Below, piece by piece: positions 17,538-26,895 of a DNA stretch of 64,000 bases. The notes under the pieces are model-generated. The model was not told the DNA's origin. It saw only the letters and a program-made list of their open reading frames with translations, and made no database searches. Both the position numbers and the translations under genes were made by a program. Position 1 is the first letter of the stretch. The number at the start of each line of letters is the position of its first letter. The stretch lies in the NCBI GenBank assembly GCA_016200265.1, contig JACQFE010000041.1, positions 55,711 through 119,710 of the forward strand. The letters are read 5' to 3'. The stretch is from Planctomycetota bacterium. GTDB lineage: Bacteria > Planctomycetota > Phycisphaerae > UBA1845.

Positions 17538-18895
17538 TTCAAGTCTCCCGTATCCACTAAAATTGACTGTGAGCCTATAGCTTTTCCGATGATTCCTCGC
17601 TGAAGAATGTATCGCCGGTAATACGCGATGCCAAGACCAGTGAGTGGAATGGCCAACACCACACCAAGAAAGCCGAGCAATTTTCCCCAGATGAAAACGC
17701 CCAGCAGAATCGCCACAGGCCGCAAACCCGTCGCCTTGCCGATCACCTTGGGCGTGACGATTGTGTCCTGAATCACCTGCACCATCATCATCACGACATA
17801 CGTCGCCAACAATGATCCGATCAGACTCGAGCCTCGCTCAACTGCACGAAGCGCCGCAAGTACCGCGGCCGGCGCGATCGCGATGGCCGGTAGATAGGGA
17901 ACCATCGTCAGCAATCCCACGAACAACCCAAACGGTATGGCCATTGGCAGCCCGATGATCGTGAATCCGACGCACTCCAAAGTCCCTGTGATCAGCGAAA
18001 CGACGGCTTGCCCGCGCAGGTAGCGATGCAGCACGTCATCGAATTGAACAAAAAATTCGACGAGCGTTTCTCGATAGGCAGGTGGAAGGAACCCAACCCA
18101 CGTTTTCGAATATTCCGGATAATCCATCAGCAAGAAAACGAGGTAAATCAACACCACGATCACGCCCGTGATGGCGATAATCATGCTGATCAAAAACGCA
18201 ATCGCATTGAGCCCGCCCAGCGCGACGCTCTTCGCGGACGACGCCAACAGTCTGCGAAACTCCTCGGAGCGAAGGTATTGAGCGGCTTCATCCGCGCAAT
18301 ATCCCAAGTACGTCCCGGATACGGCCAGCCGAAGCTCTTCAAAGCGCTTCGCACGCGACATGGTGTTGGCCGTTTCGCGAAATCTCGACCACCCGCGTTC
18401 CAGTTCGGTCCATCCCAATCTGGTTGGAGAGGCATTTTCGGAATTCAATGAATCAGATCCTTCGACGGGCGACGATCCGGGGCTTGTAGGCTCCTTCGTT
18501 TCCGGCTTGACCACAGGCTGCTCAGGCGACGCCGGCTCTTTCTTTTGTGTCAATGGCAGCATGGAATTTGCAATGTCCTTCTGCAAACTAACCATGCTGT
18601 CCTGAAAACGACCCACCTGATCGACGATCAAGGGCACAATGATCACAAAGAGCACCGCGCTTAAAACGAAAATGCCCAGCATCATGACCGCAACCGCAAT
18701 TCCACGGTTTTTCACTCTTCGCTGGATGATGTTGACGAGCGGATTCAGGATGTAAGCAAGCACGACGGCCACCGCGAAGGGCACAAGGACATCGGAAAGG
18801 TAACGCAGAAGCCAGATGATGACGGCCAGCGTGATCGCGCTGAGCACCATCCGCACAACTCGGTCAAACGTATAACGTGCGTTTGGCTGCTCCAT
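17534..18895 (-). CDS. AI-2E family transporter (PerM-like)
   Basis: The 453-residue membrane protein belongs to the AI-2E family (PF01594), whose members export autoinducer 2 or act as Na+/H+ antiporters or general permeases. Hydrophobic helices cover about 15-45, 68-90, 205-265 and 290-420. The late region has PFGLFVGLLTMVPYLP, the conserved glycine/proline-rich signature, then PKVIGKATGLRPVAILLGV. A soluble Pro/Ser-rich insert occupies about residues 110-160. It overlaps the DinB gene downstream by 4 bases. Exact substrate is unknown. Confidence 0.85.
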   Translation of the reverse strand: MEQPNARYTFDRVVRMVLSAITLAVIIWLLRYLSDVLVPFAVAVVLAYILNPLVNIIQRRVKNRGIAVAVMMLGIFVLSAVLFVIIVPLIVDQVGRFQDSMVSLQKDIANSMLPLTQKKEPASPEQPVVKPETKEPTSPGSSPVEGSDSLNSENASPTRLGWTELERGWSRFRETANTMSRAKRFEELRLAVSGTYLGYCADEAAQYLRSEEFRRLLASSAKSVALGGLNAIAFLISMIIAITGVIVVLIYLVFLLMDYPEYSKTWVGFLPPAYRETLVEFFVQFDDVLHRYLRGQAVVSLITGTLECVGFTIIGLPMAIPFGLFVGLLTMVPYLPAIAIAPAAVLAALRAVERGSSLIGSLLATYVVMMMVQVIQDTIVTPKVIGKATGLRPVAILLGVFIWGKLLGFLGVVLAIPLTGLGIAYYRRYILQRGIIGKAIGSQSILVDTGDLK

Positions 18896-19121
18896 CCGCG
18901 CATTGTTGATGGAAGACTTCAGTTTGTCGAATTTGAATCACGGTTCACGACAACGAACTGTCAATTGAGGGGTCATTTGACATGTGAGTAATGAAGGTCC
19001 TATGCGAGCCGCGGGCTTCGATCCACGCGGAAGAACTCTCACGCTTGACCCCGGCGTAGTTGGCTGTTCGCCCGATACGTTGCAAATTGCCCCAATCAAA
19101 ATGAGACAAATCGGAACGCGT

Positions 19122-19706
19122 TCACCCGCGCGTCTCGTCACCCGCATGCCAGCAACGCACGAGATCAACCCGGTCGCGCACGCCGAGCTTTGCGAACACC
19201 TGGGCCAGATGTGTTTTTACCGTGTTGGTGGAGATGAACAGCCGGTGAGCAATCTCGGAATTGCTCAATCCATCGGCCGCCAATTGGGCGACTTGCAGCT
19301 CCCTCGATGTCATTGGATATCGATCTCCAGGATTCGTGGAATTTAATTGAAACAGCGCGCGAATCGTCCCCAGCAGCACATCCGACGCCGTTTGCTTGTC
19401 AAGATACGCATCGACTCCCATCAGCTCGGCCTCATCCATCTGTGGAAAGCCTGTCAATACAACAATTCTCGCGTTACCGGATCGCTCTCGGATCGCCGTC
19501 ACTGTATCCAATCCCTGCGAATCCGGCAGTCTTAAATCCAGAAGAATGATGTCCGGCGTGATTCGTTCCAGGAAGGTCCTCGCTTCCGCGGATGAACCGG
19601 CCACACCGACGACTTTCAGCCGTCGATCAGCGCTGATGACCTTCTCGAGGCCTTCCGCGACGATGGCGTGATCGTCGACGATCATCACTTGGATCGTTGT
19701 TGTCAT
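19122..19706 (-). CDS. NarL/LuxR-type response regulator
   Basis: The 194-residue protein has an N-terminal receiver domain (about 5-120) with the acidic pair DD near residue 11, phospho-acceptor Asp57 in PDIILLDLRLPD, and the conserved Thr and Lys regions (VVLTGF, LDKQTA). A C-terminal LuxR helix-turn-helix (about 131-190) reads MTSRELQVAQLAADGLSNSE with the recognition helix STNTVKTHLAQVF. It lies immediately after the kinase gene, overlapping by 4 bases, so the two form one two-component system. Target genes are not visible. The 226 bases before the AI-2E gene (18896-19121) hold no gene I can support. Confidence 0.92.
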   Translation of the reverse strand: MTTTIQVMIVDDHAIVAEGLEKVISADRRLKVVGVAGSSAEARTFLERITPDIILLDLRLPDSQGLDTVTAIRERSGNARIVVLTGFPQMDEAELMGVDAYLDKQTASDVLLGTIRALFQLNSTNPGDRYPMTSRELQVAQLAADGLSNSEIAHRLFISTNTVKTHLAQVFAKLGVRDRVDLVRCWHAGDETRG

Positions 19707-21283
19707 GGGTCAATCGCGAATTCCAGCACGAGTCTGGCGCCATCGGGATCGCGCGACTCAAGCCGAATCACGCCTCCGATTTCATCACTCATTTCTTCCA
19801 GACGCCGCAAACCGTACCCGAACTCGACGGGTGTCTGCAGGGCGTTTCCGTCATTTTCCAGCGTGCAATGGATGAGGCCGTCGCCGATTTGGCGTATTTC
19901 CAGTCGCACGCACTGCGCTTCGCCATGCCGCTTTGCGTTGCCGAGTCCCGTCCGAATGAACGCGTCGACAACGTGCCATTGCCTTGGCAAAAGGGTGATT
20001 TCGGGTGCGATCGCCACCTCGGACCCTACAGGCCATCGCTGCCTCACCAACCGGATCAGCACATCCGCGCCAACGACCACTTCATCTCCGCGGGCCGTCA
20101 GTGCGTCGCGGATCTGGGACGAGACCATTCGCGCGATGCCCTTGATCGAGGAAAGATCGCGGGCAAGCTCGAAATTTGAACCTTCGGCCGCGGCACGCGC
20201 CGCTTCGAGTCTGAAATCGAGCGCCGCGAGGGATTGAATCGATGTATCATGCAGCTCATCTGTCATTCGTAGCCGCTCGTTGACGGCGGCAGCGCGAGCC
20301 AGCTCGTGCGTAACTGCGATTCGCCGAATGGACGCCGACGCCCGGTCGCACAAAACCCGCGTCATTGTCGATTCTGTTCGCGTCAGTGCCTTTTTGCGAA
20401 AGCCTCGCATGACGCCGATCGCTCCGCTCAATCCAATGCTCAACGAGGGCAATCGACCGTTCTCGACAATCGATCCGGACGCCAACGACACGCCGTGAGT
20501 GAGTTCCACCTCCACACGATCAAAATCGATCGCCGCAACCAACTGCTCAATTAACATTCGCAGCATATCAGTTTCTGACATCGCCTCGGCAAATTTTCGG
20601 CCGGCTTCCTCGATCTTGGACAACGCGAACGATTGGACCGTCAAGAAGGAACAAATCGTCGACAGAACCGCCGCAACTCCGAACACATATCCGGCCCGAA
20701 CCGCGAAAATCGAAACATCCAGCGGCTGTTCTTGTGGAATGATCGCAATCAGACTGTGTGCCGCCAACGCAAAAAACGCCGTCGCGAATGGCAACGTTCG
20801 GTATCGACTGAATCCCGCGCTGACCACCGCGAACACCAGCCAAAGATGGAATGGACTCAGATATCCGTCGGTGGCCACAATGAGCAACGCCGCAAACAAT
20901 ACGTCGAGCAATGGAGAGGCCACGGCGATGCGATTGGGCACGCCTACCGGTCGGCGCACGAACCATAGAAATGACACCGCATAGATGATGAACGCCCCGG
21001 CCGCTAGAAACGCCCAGGTATACGCCATCGGCGTACCCGCCGATGGCACGGAACGATCCAGAATGATGACGGGCACATTCGCAATCGTCAGCACAAACCG
21101 AACGATGGCAATCCGATAAAGGAGATCCCGCTCGTGCAATATGCCGCTGGATGGATCATGCTTCGGAATTGACTCTGTTGCCGCACGCCCACCCGGCGAC
21201 TGCCGCCGAATTGAAATGTCGCCAGTTCGTGCGACATGCGATGGGTGCCCGGAAAGGGCGGATTCAGCTTTCGAATTCCTCAC
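19703..21283 (-). CDS. membrane sensor histidine kinase (HisKA_3 type)
   Basis: The 526-residue protein pairs with the response regulator that follows. Six or so hydrophobic helices span about residues 57-215, a GAF-like region covers about 230-325, and the dimerisation and phosphotransfer segment has RMTDELHDTSIQSLAALDFR with phospho-acceptor His345, typical for kinases that serve NarL regulators. The HATPase part is compact: the N-box Asn449 in GLGNAKRHGEA and the G-box FGYGLRRLEEM near residue 489. The N-terminal 45 residues are cytosolic and unusual. The signal is unknown; membrane or lipid state is one option for a sensor with many helices and little outside domain. Confidence 0.9.
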   Translation of the reverse strand: MRNSKAESALSGHPSHVARTGDISIRRQSPGGRAATESIPKHDPSSGILHERDLLYRIAIVRFVLTIANVPVIILDRSVPSAGTPMAYTWAFLAAGAFIIYAVSFLWFVRRPVGVPNRIAVASPLLDVLFAALLIVATDGYLSPFHLWLVFAVVSAGFSRYRTLPFATAFFALAAHSLIAIIPQEQPLDVSIFAVRAGYVFGVAAVLSTICSFLTVQSFALSKIEEAGRKFAEAMSETDMLRMLIEQLVAAIDFDRVEVELTHGVSLASGSIVENGRLPSLSIGLSGAIGVMRGFRKKALTRTESTMTRVLCDRASASIRRIAVTHELARAAAVNERLRMTDELHDTSIQSLAALDFRLEAARAAAEGSNFELARDLSSIKGIARMVSSQIRDALTARGDEVVVGADVLIRLVRQRWPVGSEVAIAPEITLLPRQWHVVDAFIRTGLGNAKRHGEAQCVRLEIRQIGDGLIHCTLENDGNALQTPVEFGYGLRRLEEMSDEIGGVIRLESRDPDGARLVLEFAIDP

Positions 21284-21530
21284 GGCGCGATCTTTTCATC
21301 TATGGGATCAGTCAACGTCCCTCATTCAATTCAATTTTGCTGACGCCAGACCTCTGGTTCTTCGCATTTTACTCTCTTTTCGAGCGTAGCGGTCGTCTCT
21401 TTTGACCATTCGTGCAGGATGTGGCGAAAAGAGAAATACAATCCAATGGGAGAGACTCGTTTTTGACTCCGCCAATGCAGTGCGATTATGGCGTCGGTGA
21501 ATGAAAGTTGATCTTCAACCAGAAAAAAGG

Positions 21531-22643
21531 TCATATCGCATATCGGAAAGATCGCGGCAATTTGTGCAATTCCGCGGAAAGGACATGTCTCCGCAGGGCT
21601 GGAATCTCCTGCTCCACGGCATCCAATACCGAGTCCAGACTGGGTTTGCGGATCGAGCGCATCGACAGGCGCAACTCGGCTAGTTCACCAATAAATGCAT
21701 CGATGGCACTTCGGTCGAGGACTCGAGCCACGCGACCCGCGCCAAGTCGTTCGACATGAAATGCATTGATGGCCTGCTCGAATTGACCCGCCAGCGGCAG
21801 CAAGAGCATCGGCTTGCGGAAGTAAAGGCATTCGGAGATCAGGCTGTGTCCAGCCGAAGCGATGACACCGGCACAGGAGGAAAGGTCATCGAGAAACGCG
21901 TCCGTGCTTAGTTGATGAAATGAAATGTGGCGTTCCTGTCCCACGATTCCAAATCCGTATGCCCGGATCGGCATGCGGTCTGCCTTGCGAATTGCCTCCA
22001 AAATTCCCACCCCTCCGAGCGCTCCTGTTTTGTATGCGAGCAGAAATTTTCCCTCGGTCGCATGGCGGGAATAAACATGCGGACGGAGGATGGGGTCCAC
22101 CAATGTCGTCGGATGGTGGCGCACGACGGCGGGGATAAAGGTCGGAATCAAATAACGGCGTGCATTCGCATAATAGAGCCGGATCGTCAGGTAGGCGTTT
22201 ATCGCATCGGCTGAATGCCCCGATGGAAGACGCAGCTTGCAATGTGTCAGCAGATGCTGATTGTCAAGGCTGATGAAAGGCACGCCACAGCGCCAAGCTG
22301 CATGAGCGGAAAAAGGCTCGAAGTCTGTGATCACCAGGTCCGGCTGGAATTTATGCATGAGAGCGTCGAGTCGCCTTTGCGAGGGAAACAACTCCCACAT
22401 CCGATAAACATTGTGCCCAATCGTGCGAAGGACGCTGAGACTACCTTTTTCCCCAAAGATCAACATCAAGCCAAGGACTTCGTGCAGCCGATCTGGGAAG
22501 TGCTCTCGTAAATACCTGATGGTGCAGCCGCTTGAGACAAACTGCACATCGTGCCCGCGGGCCAACAATCCGGCGCCGACGGCATGCGCTCGAACCGCAT
22601 GTCCGAAACCTTCACTTGAAGCGGCATAAATGATGTTTGCCAT
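21531..22643 (-). CDS. MurG-like glycosyltransferase
   Basis: The 370-residue protein has the GT-B fold of MurG and UDP-sugar glycosyltransferases. The N-terminal domain begins ANIIYAASSEGFGHAVRAHA with the glycine-rich acceptor loop, and the C-terminal domain carries VIASAGHSLISECLYFRKPM and PLAGQFEQAINAF, the nucleotide-sugar region that places a His and a Gln by the donor. The start at 22643 has GGGG five bases upstream; the open frame goes on to 22715 but lacks family sequence. It stands alone between the kinase and the four-thioredoxin gene. Donor and acceptor are unknown. Confidence 0.8.
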   Translation of the reverse strand: MANIIYAASSEGFGHAVRAHAVGAGLLARGHDVQFVSSGCTIRYLREHFPDRLHEVLGLMLIFGEKGSLSVLRTIGHNVYRMWELFPSQRRLDALMHKFQPDLVITDFEPFSAHAAWRCGVPFISLDNQHLLTHCKLRLPSGHSADAINAYLTIRLYYANARRYLIPTFIPAVVRHHPTTLVDPILRPHVYSRHATEGKFLLAYKTGALGGVGILEAIRKADRMPIRAYGFGIVGQERHISFHQLSTDAFLDDLSSCAGVIASAGHSLISECLYFRKPMLLLPLAGQFEQAINAFHVERLGAGRVARVLDRSAIDAFIGELAELRLSMRSIRKPSLDSVLDAVEQEIPALRRHVLSAELHKLPRSFRYAI

Positions 22644-22785
22644 TGATCCCCACGAAGACCAACCCAATCCGTGTATCTCGGACTGAACGTACAAAAGAAT
22701 CGCCCCGCAGTCCACAAGGGGACGACAGGGCGATCAATTCTTGAGTCGGTCAATGATGCCCGACGATATTCGCGCAGAAGCGCCG

Positions 22786-25700
22786 CTATTTTTGAACAGC
22801 TCCGCCCGCCGCGTCAGGATCGGCCCATTTCTTTCCTGACATCATCGAATCGAGCTGACCACGAAGCCGTGTGTCCATGTCCGGTTTCGCGCCGATATTC
22901 ACATACTCAATCGTTCCCTGCTTGTTAACCACCATCATGGTGGGGTAGCTGACAGCCTTGAATGTTTGTCCGACCTTGTTGCCTTCGTCGCGGGCCAATT
23001 CAAGCTGCGAACCCACATCCTTGAACACCTTGGTGGCTTCTTCGACCGTGAATGCCTTTTCGCCCATCTGCTGATAGATGTTGACGAAGCGCACGCCTTT
23101 CGCCTCATAATCCTTGCGAATAGTTTCAACGGTAGGCAGTTGTTTCTTGCAGAAGCCGCAATTGGGCGCTACAAAGTTCAACACGGTCGCGGGATGTTGA
23201 CCAAAATCGACATTTGAAACTTTCTTGCCGTCGAGCGTATCCACAGCGAACTGTGGCGCCGGTTGTCCGGCGAGAGCATTGGCCGGTCGTTGAGGGGGCT
23301 GGGCCGGAGCTTCGCTCGAGGGCGAACCACCTGTCGGTGCAGGCTTGCCGGCAATGATCGCGTCAAGTTGGTCCTTGAGTTTCGATTCGATATCCGGGGC
23401 GTCTCCGACATTCGAGGCTTCAACCTTGCCGGACTTGCCCAACACGATCATCGTGGGAAACCCGTTTGCGTTAAACTTCGGACCGATCAGGTTTTGCGGA
23501 TCCTTTGCAAGTTCACCACCCCATCCTAGGTCGCTCATTTTCTTGGCGAGCTCTTCGTCCGTCGGAGGCTTTGGACCCATCGTCTCCTGTACGTTGATGA
23601 ATCGAACGCCCTTGGCCGCATACGCCTTGCGGATGGATTCAAGTTTCGGAATCTGCATCTGGCAGTGCGGACAATTGACCGCGAAGAAATTGAGAACGGT
23701 CGCCGATGAACTGTTGACATCGGCATTCGTGACCTTCTTGCCGTCGGCCATCGCCAACTCGAATGACGGCGCCAGTTTACCCGCCAATGCATCCGGACCA
23801 CTTGGAGCTGACGGCATTTGCGGCGCGGAAGCAAACTCCGGCGGTATTGGCTTGCCGGCGACAAGGGCCTCAAGTTGTCCTTTGACCTTGGTCTCAAGAT
23901 CAGGAATATTTCCGACGTTGATTGCCTCGAGCCGTCCGCTCTTACTGACAACCGCCATCGTCGGAAAACCATTCAATCCCATCAATGGGCCAACCTTGTT
24001 GTCCATGTCGCGAGCAAGTTCGCCGTGCCAGCCAAGTTCCTTCAACTTGTCCTTGGCCTCATCCTCAGAAAATTCCTTGCCCATTTTGCATTGGACAGCC
24101 ACGAATCGAACACCCTTGTTTTCAAATTCCTGGCGAATGGTCTCGAGCCGCGGGATTTGCTTGCCGCAGAAGCCGCAGTTGACGGCGAAGAAATCGAAAA
24201 CCGTCGCCGGAGAATTTGCCAGCTCGGCATTCGAAAGTGGCTTGCCGCCGCCGGTCTTCAGATTGAATGGAGCAGCAGGCTTACCCACGATTCCACCGGC
24301 GGCAGGCGGCTGAGCGGCCGGAGGTTGAGCTGCAGGTGGCGCCGGTGGCGGTGCTTGAGCTTGACCGGGTGCCGCAGCTGGTGCGGTTGGAGCGGCTGGC
24401 GGCGCACTTGGCGCGGTGGTCGGCTTAGCTGCTGTTTCGCCGGGAACCGGCTTGCCTGCGAGCAATGCTTCGAGCTGACCTGTCAATTTCGTTTCAAGGT
24501 CGGCAGCATTGCCAACATTGACAGCCTCGACTTTTCCAGACTTTCCAACGACAACCATCGTTGGGAAACTATTGGCGCCGAACAGCGGCCCGATCTTGTT
24601 CTCATGATCGAGCACCACTTCGCCGTGGAAGCCAAGACCCTTGAGGATTTCGAGAACCTCATCCTTGCTGAATTCCTTTTCACCCATCTTCTGACTGACG
24701 TTCACGAAACGAACACCCTTGTCCGCAAACGGGCTGCGGATGGCCTCCATTCGTGGAATTTGCTTCTTGCAGAAGCCGCAATTGGGCGCGAAGAAATCAA
24801 CCACCGTAACATGGTCCTTCATCGTGTCGATCGAAAAAGGCTTTCCGTCGATCGTCGTCGTCGGCGCAAAGGTCGGAACTGACTTGCCGACGAATGAATT
24901 GGCTTCCACTGGCTTCGGGGCCTCGACCGTTTTTGGAATTGCCTGACCTGCGGAAGTAATTGGAATCTTAAATGTGGGCATTTCCGAATCGTCAGTGTTG
25001 AGCGTAACCATTCGGCCTTCGGTGGGCGGCTCATAGTTGGCCGGCAATTCGACATTGATGTTGTATTGCTCGCCGGCCTTTCGTTCGTTGACCGTTACCT
25101 TCACGGTCGGGTCATCACAGGTCGCCTCAGTCACCTTCACCGGCTTTTTGCCGTAGTTCGTGAAACGCACGACTCGGGAAGTGCCTTGATCTGCTACCAC
25201 ACCCGGCGCCGGCTTTAGCAATGCAATGGATTGCGGCTGGATTTCGAGACGCGGCGGAATCGTCGCCGTGGCATCCACCTGCACGTCTTTTTGATCATCG
25301 ATGTTGGTCGTCAAGTTCACCTGGGCTCGCAAATTGCCCGGATCGGAAGTCGGTGTAAGGGTGACTCGAATGGTGAATTCTTTACCCGGCGTCTTGGGGA
25401 TGATTTCAAACTTGAATCGCTTGTCGGATGACTCACCCAATTTGAGTTCGAGATTCTTGTCCGTATTGTTGGTCACGATCAGGTCGCGTGTTTCCGGTTC
25501 AGTGGTAAGCACTTTTCCAAAATTTGCGGCCTGCGGCGTGACGTCGACATATCGCTTCACTTCACCGCGCAGTTTCAAGCGAACTTCAGGAGTGACTGGA
25601 TCATTCGACGTCACCGTGATGGACTTTTCGAAAGCGCCATGCAGTTTGTTGCTCATCAGCGAAAATGGAAATTCACCTTCTTGCCCGGGATCAAGCTTGT

Positions 25701-26067
25701 GCGGATATTCGCCGGCAATCGTGCAGCCACATGAAGGATGTACCTTAGTGACTTCGAGAACCGCGTCGCCGGTGTTCTTGATTTTGAAACTGTGCTTGAG
25801 GGGTGGCCCCATCCACGACGGACCAAAGTCATGCGTCGTCTCATCCGGCGTGATGACCGGATGCGGTCCCTTGACCTCGGATGCGGGAATTGGTTTGGGT
25901 CCTTCAGGTAGCTGCGGCTTGGCAGGCGGCGGCGTTGTGGCAGTGTTTTGTGCTGCCGGACCCAGACTTGGTTGCGTCTTGATTCCCTCCGGCGGCTTGC
26001 CCAGTGCGAATGATATCGCGAGCGCCAAAACGCTGACGACTGTTGCGCTGAATGTTTTTCGTTTCAT
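22786..26067 (-). CDS. DUF1573 protein fused to four thioredoxin domains
   Basis: A 1093-residue exported protein. Residues 1-23 form a signal peptide (start at 26067, GGAGG upstream; the open frame to 26121 is not needed). About 30-65 is a Pro-rich linker and 70-170 a DUF1573 domain with PSCGCTI; three more Ig-like modules go to about 375. Four TlpA/thioredoxin-like domains follow at about 393-542, 592-740, 760-908 and 932-1080, with redox motifs CGFC (430-433), CGFC (631-634), CPHC (799-802) and CGFC (970-973) and cis-Pro loops FPTM or YPTM at 501, 701, 870 and 1041. All four keep both cysteines and the proline. Ala/Pro linkers join the domains. It is likely a periplasmic disulfide enzyme or electron-relay chain; partner and direction of transfer are unknown. 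Confidence 0.88.
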   Translation of the reverse strand: MKRKTFSATVVSVLALAISFALGKPPEGIKTQPSLGPAAQNTATTPPPAKPQLPEGPKPIPASEVKGPHPVITPDETTHDFGPSWMGPPLKHSFKIKNTGDAVLEVTKVHPSCGCTIAGEYPHKLDPGQEGEFPFSLMSNKLHGAFEKSITVTSNDPVTPEVRLKLRGEVKRYVDVTPQAANFGKVLTTEPETRDLIVTNNTDKNLELKLGESSDKRFKFEIIPKTPGKEFTIRVTLTPTSDPGNLRAQVNLTTNIDDQKDVQVDATATIPPRLEIQPQSIALLKPAPGVVADQGTSRVVRFTNYGKKPVKVTEATCDDPTVKVTVNERKAGEQYNINVELPANYEPPTEGRMVTLNTDDSEMPTFKIPITSAGQAIPKTVEAPKPVEANSFVGKSVPTFAPTTTIDGKPFSIDTMKDHVTVVDFFAPNCGFCKKQIPRMEAIRSPFADKGVRFVNVSQKMGEKEFSKDEVLEILKGLGFHGEVVLDHENKIGPLFGANSFPTMVVVGKSGKVEAVNVGNAADLETKLTGQLEALLAGKPVPGETAAKPTTAPSAPPAAPTAPAAAPGQAQAPPPAPPAAQPPAAQPPAAGGIVGKPAAPFNLKTGGGKPLSNAELANSPATVFDFFAVNCGFCGKQIPRLETIRQEFENKGVRFVAVQCKMGKEFSEDEAKDKLKELGWHGELARDMDNKVGPLMGLNGFPTMAVVSKSGRLEAINVGNIPDLETKVKGQLEALVAGKPIPPEFASAPQMPSAPSGPDALAGKLAPSFELAMADGKKVTNADVNSSSATVLNFFAVNCPHCQMQIPKLESIRKAYAAKGVRFINVQETMGPKPPTDEELAKKMSDLGWGGELAKDPQNLIGPKFNANGFPTMIVLGKSGKVEASNVGDAPDIESKLKDQLDAIIAGKPAPTGGSPSSEAPAQPPQRPANALAGQPAPQFAVDTLDGKKVSNVDFGQHPATVLNFVAPNCGFCKKQLPTVETIRKDYEAKGVRFVNIYQQMGEKAFTVEEATKVFKDVGSQLELARDEGNKVGQTFKAVSYPTMMVVNKQGTIEYVNIGAKPDMDTRLRGQLDSMMSGKKWADPDAAGGAVQK

Positions 26068-26352
26068 TGCGATCCTACCTCCTTCAATCCTTTTCCGTGA
26101 GTTCATTGGTTTCCGATTCAAGTAGATTTTGGTTCACACGATATCATCAAAACACCGGATCCATCGTCCGGGCAAAAAAGTGAGCATTCGAATTATGTGC
26201 AATATCTGCTATCGCGGTTATATCCCGTGTCGGCGAATATGAGCAACGGGATAACCCCGATGTTACCCCCCTGTTTCACGCCCAATTTCGCTGTTGTGTT
26301 TGCCGGAACGTGGATTTGCGAACTATCGCTCGTTGCGTCACCATGCCGTCAC

Positions 26353-26838
26353 ATGAATTCGCAACTTCGCTTTGTAGACAAGATTTTCTTGACCATCGGA
26401 TCCATGGGTCCCCTGGGTCATTTGCCTGCCTCAGGCACATTCACTGTCGCCATCATTGGCATTCCAATTTATTGGATGTCATCTCTACTTTCGTCGTCAA
26501 CATATCTCGCCGTCGCTGCCGCACTGACGGTCTTTTCAATACTGATTCATGACGTTGGCGACCGGATTCTCGGAACAAAGGACAGTCCTGTTCTGGTATG
26601 GGACGAACTCGTCGGTTTTTTTATCGCCGTCTACGGGTTGTCGTTTACGTGGCCGCTGGCAATCATTGCTTTCTTGCTGGAACGCGCCCTCGACATCGCC
26701 AAAATCCCGCCTGCAAATTGGATCGAACGTCGTTGGCCGGGCGGACTTGGAGTGGTCGGAGATGACGTGATCGCGGGGCTGTATTCCTGCGCGCTCATCC
26801 ACGGCCTTGTTTATTTCTTGCCGTTGCTCGCGACATAA
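26353..26838 (+). CDS. pgpA: phosphatidylglycerophosphatase A
   Basis: PgpA removes phosphate from phosphatidylglycerophosphate at the inner membrane to give phosphatidylglycerol. The 161-residue protein shows the N-terminal GPLGHLPASGTFTVAIIGIP segment, the Asp-rich HDVGDRILGTKDSPVLVWDE catalytic region, and the end GVVGDDVIAGLYSCAL, matching the family in order and length. ATG 26353 is chosen because upstream frame to 26197 is unlike the family. The divergent interval 26068-26352 contains a hairpin (arms near 26218-26228 and 26245-26253) but no gene. Followed by hutH 57 bp later. Confidence 0.88.
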   Translation: MNSQLRFVDKIFLTIGSMGPLGHLPASGTFTVAIIGIPIYWMSSLLSSSTYLAVAAALTVFSILIHDVGDRILGTKDSPVLVWDELVGFFIAVYGLSFTWPLAIIAFLLERALDIAKIPPANWIERRWPGGLGVVGDDVIAGLYSCALIHGLVYFLPLLAT

Positions 26839-26895
26839 GGTGATTCGGGCGGTCTGCGCGCCGCAGCATTCATTCACGGGTCGACTATAATTCCA

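Noticed and set aside
18896..19121. Possible tRNA-like sequence near GGCTTCGATCC
   Set aside because: No cloverleaf, anticodon arm or acceptor stem could be drawn.
23345..24882. Long plus-strand frames opposite the four-thioredoxin gene
   Set aside because: They are the antisense of a clearly coding, repeated protein; composition follows the complement of the Trx repeats.
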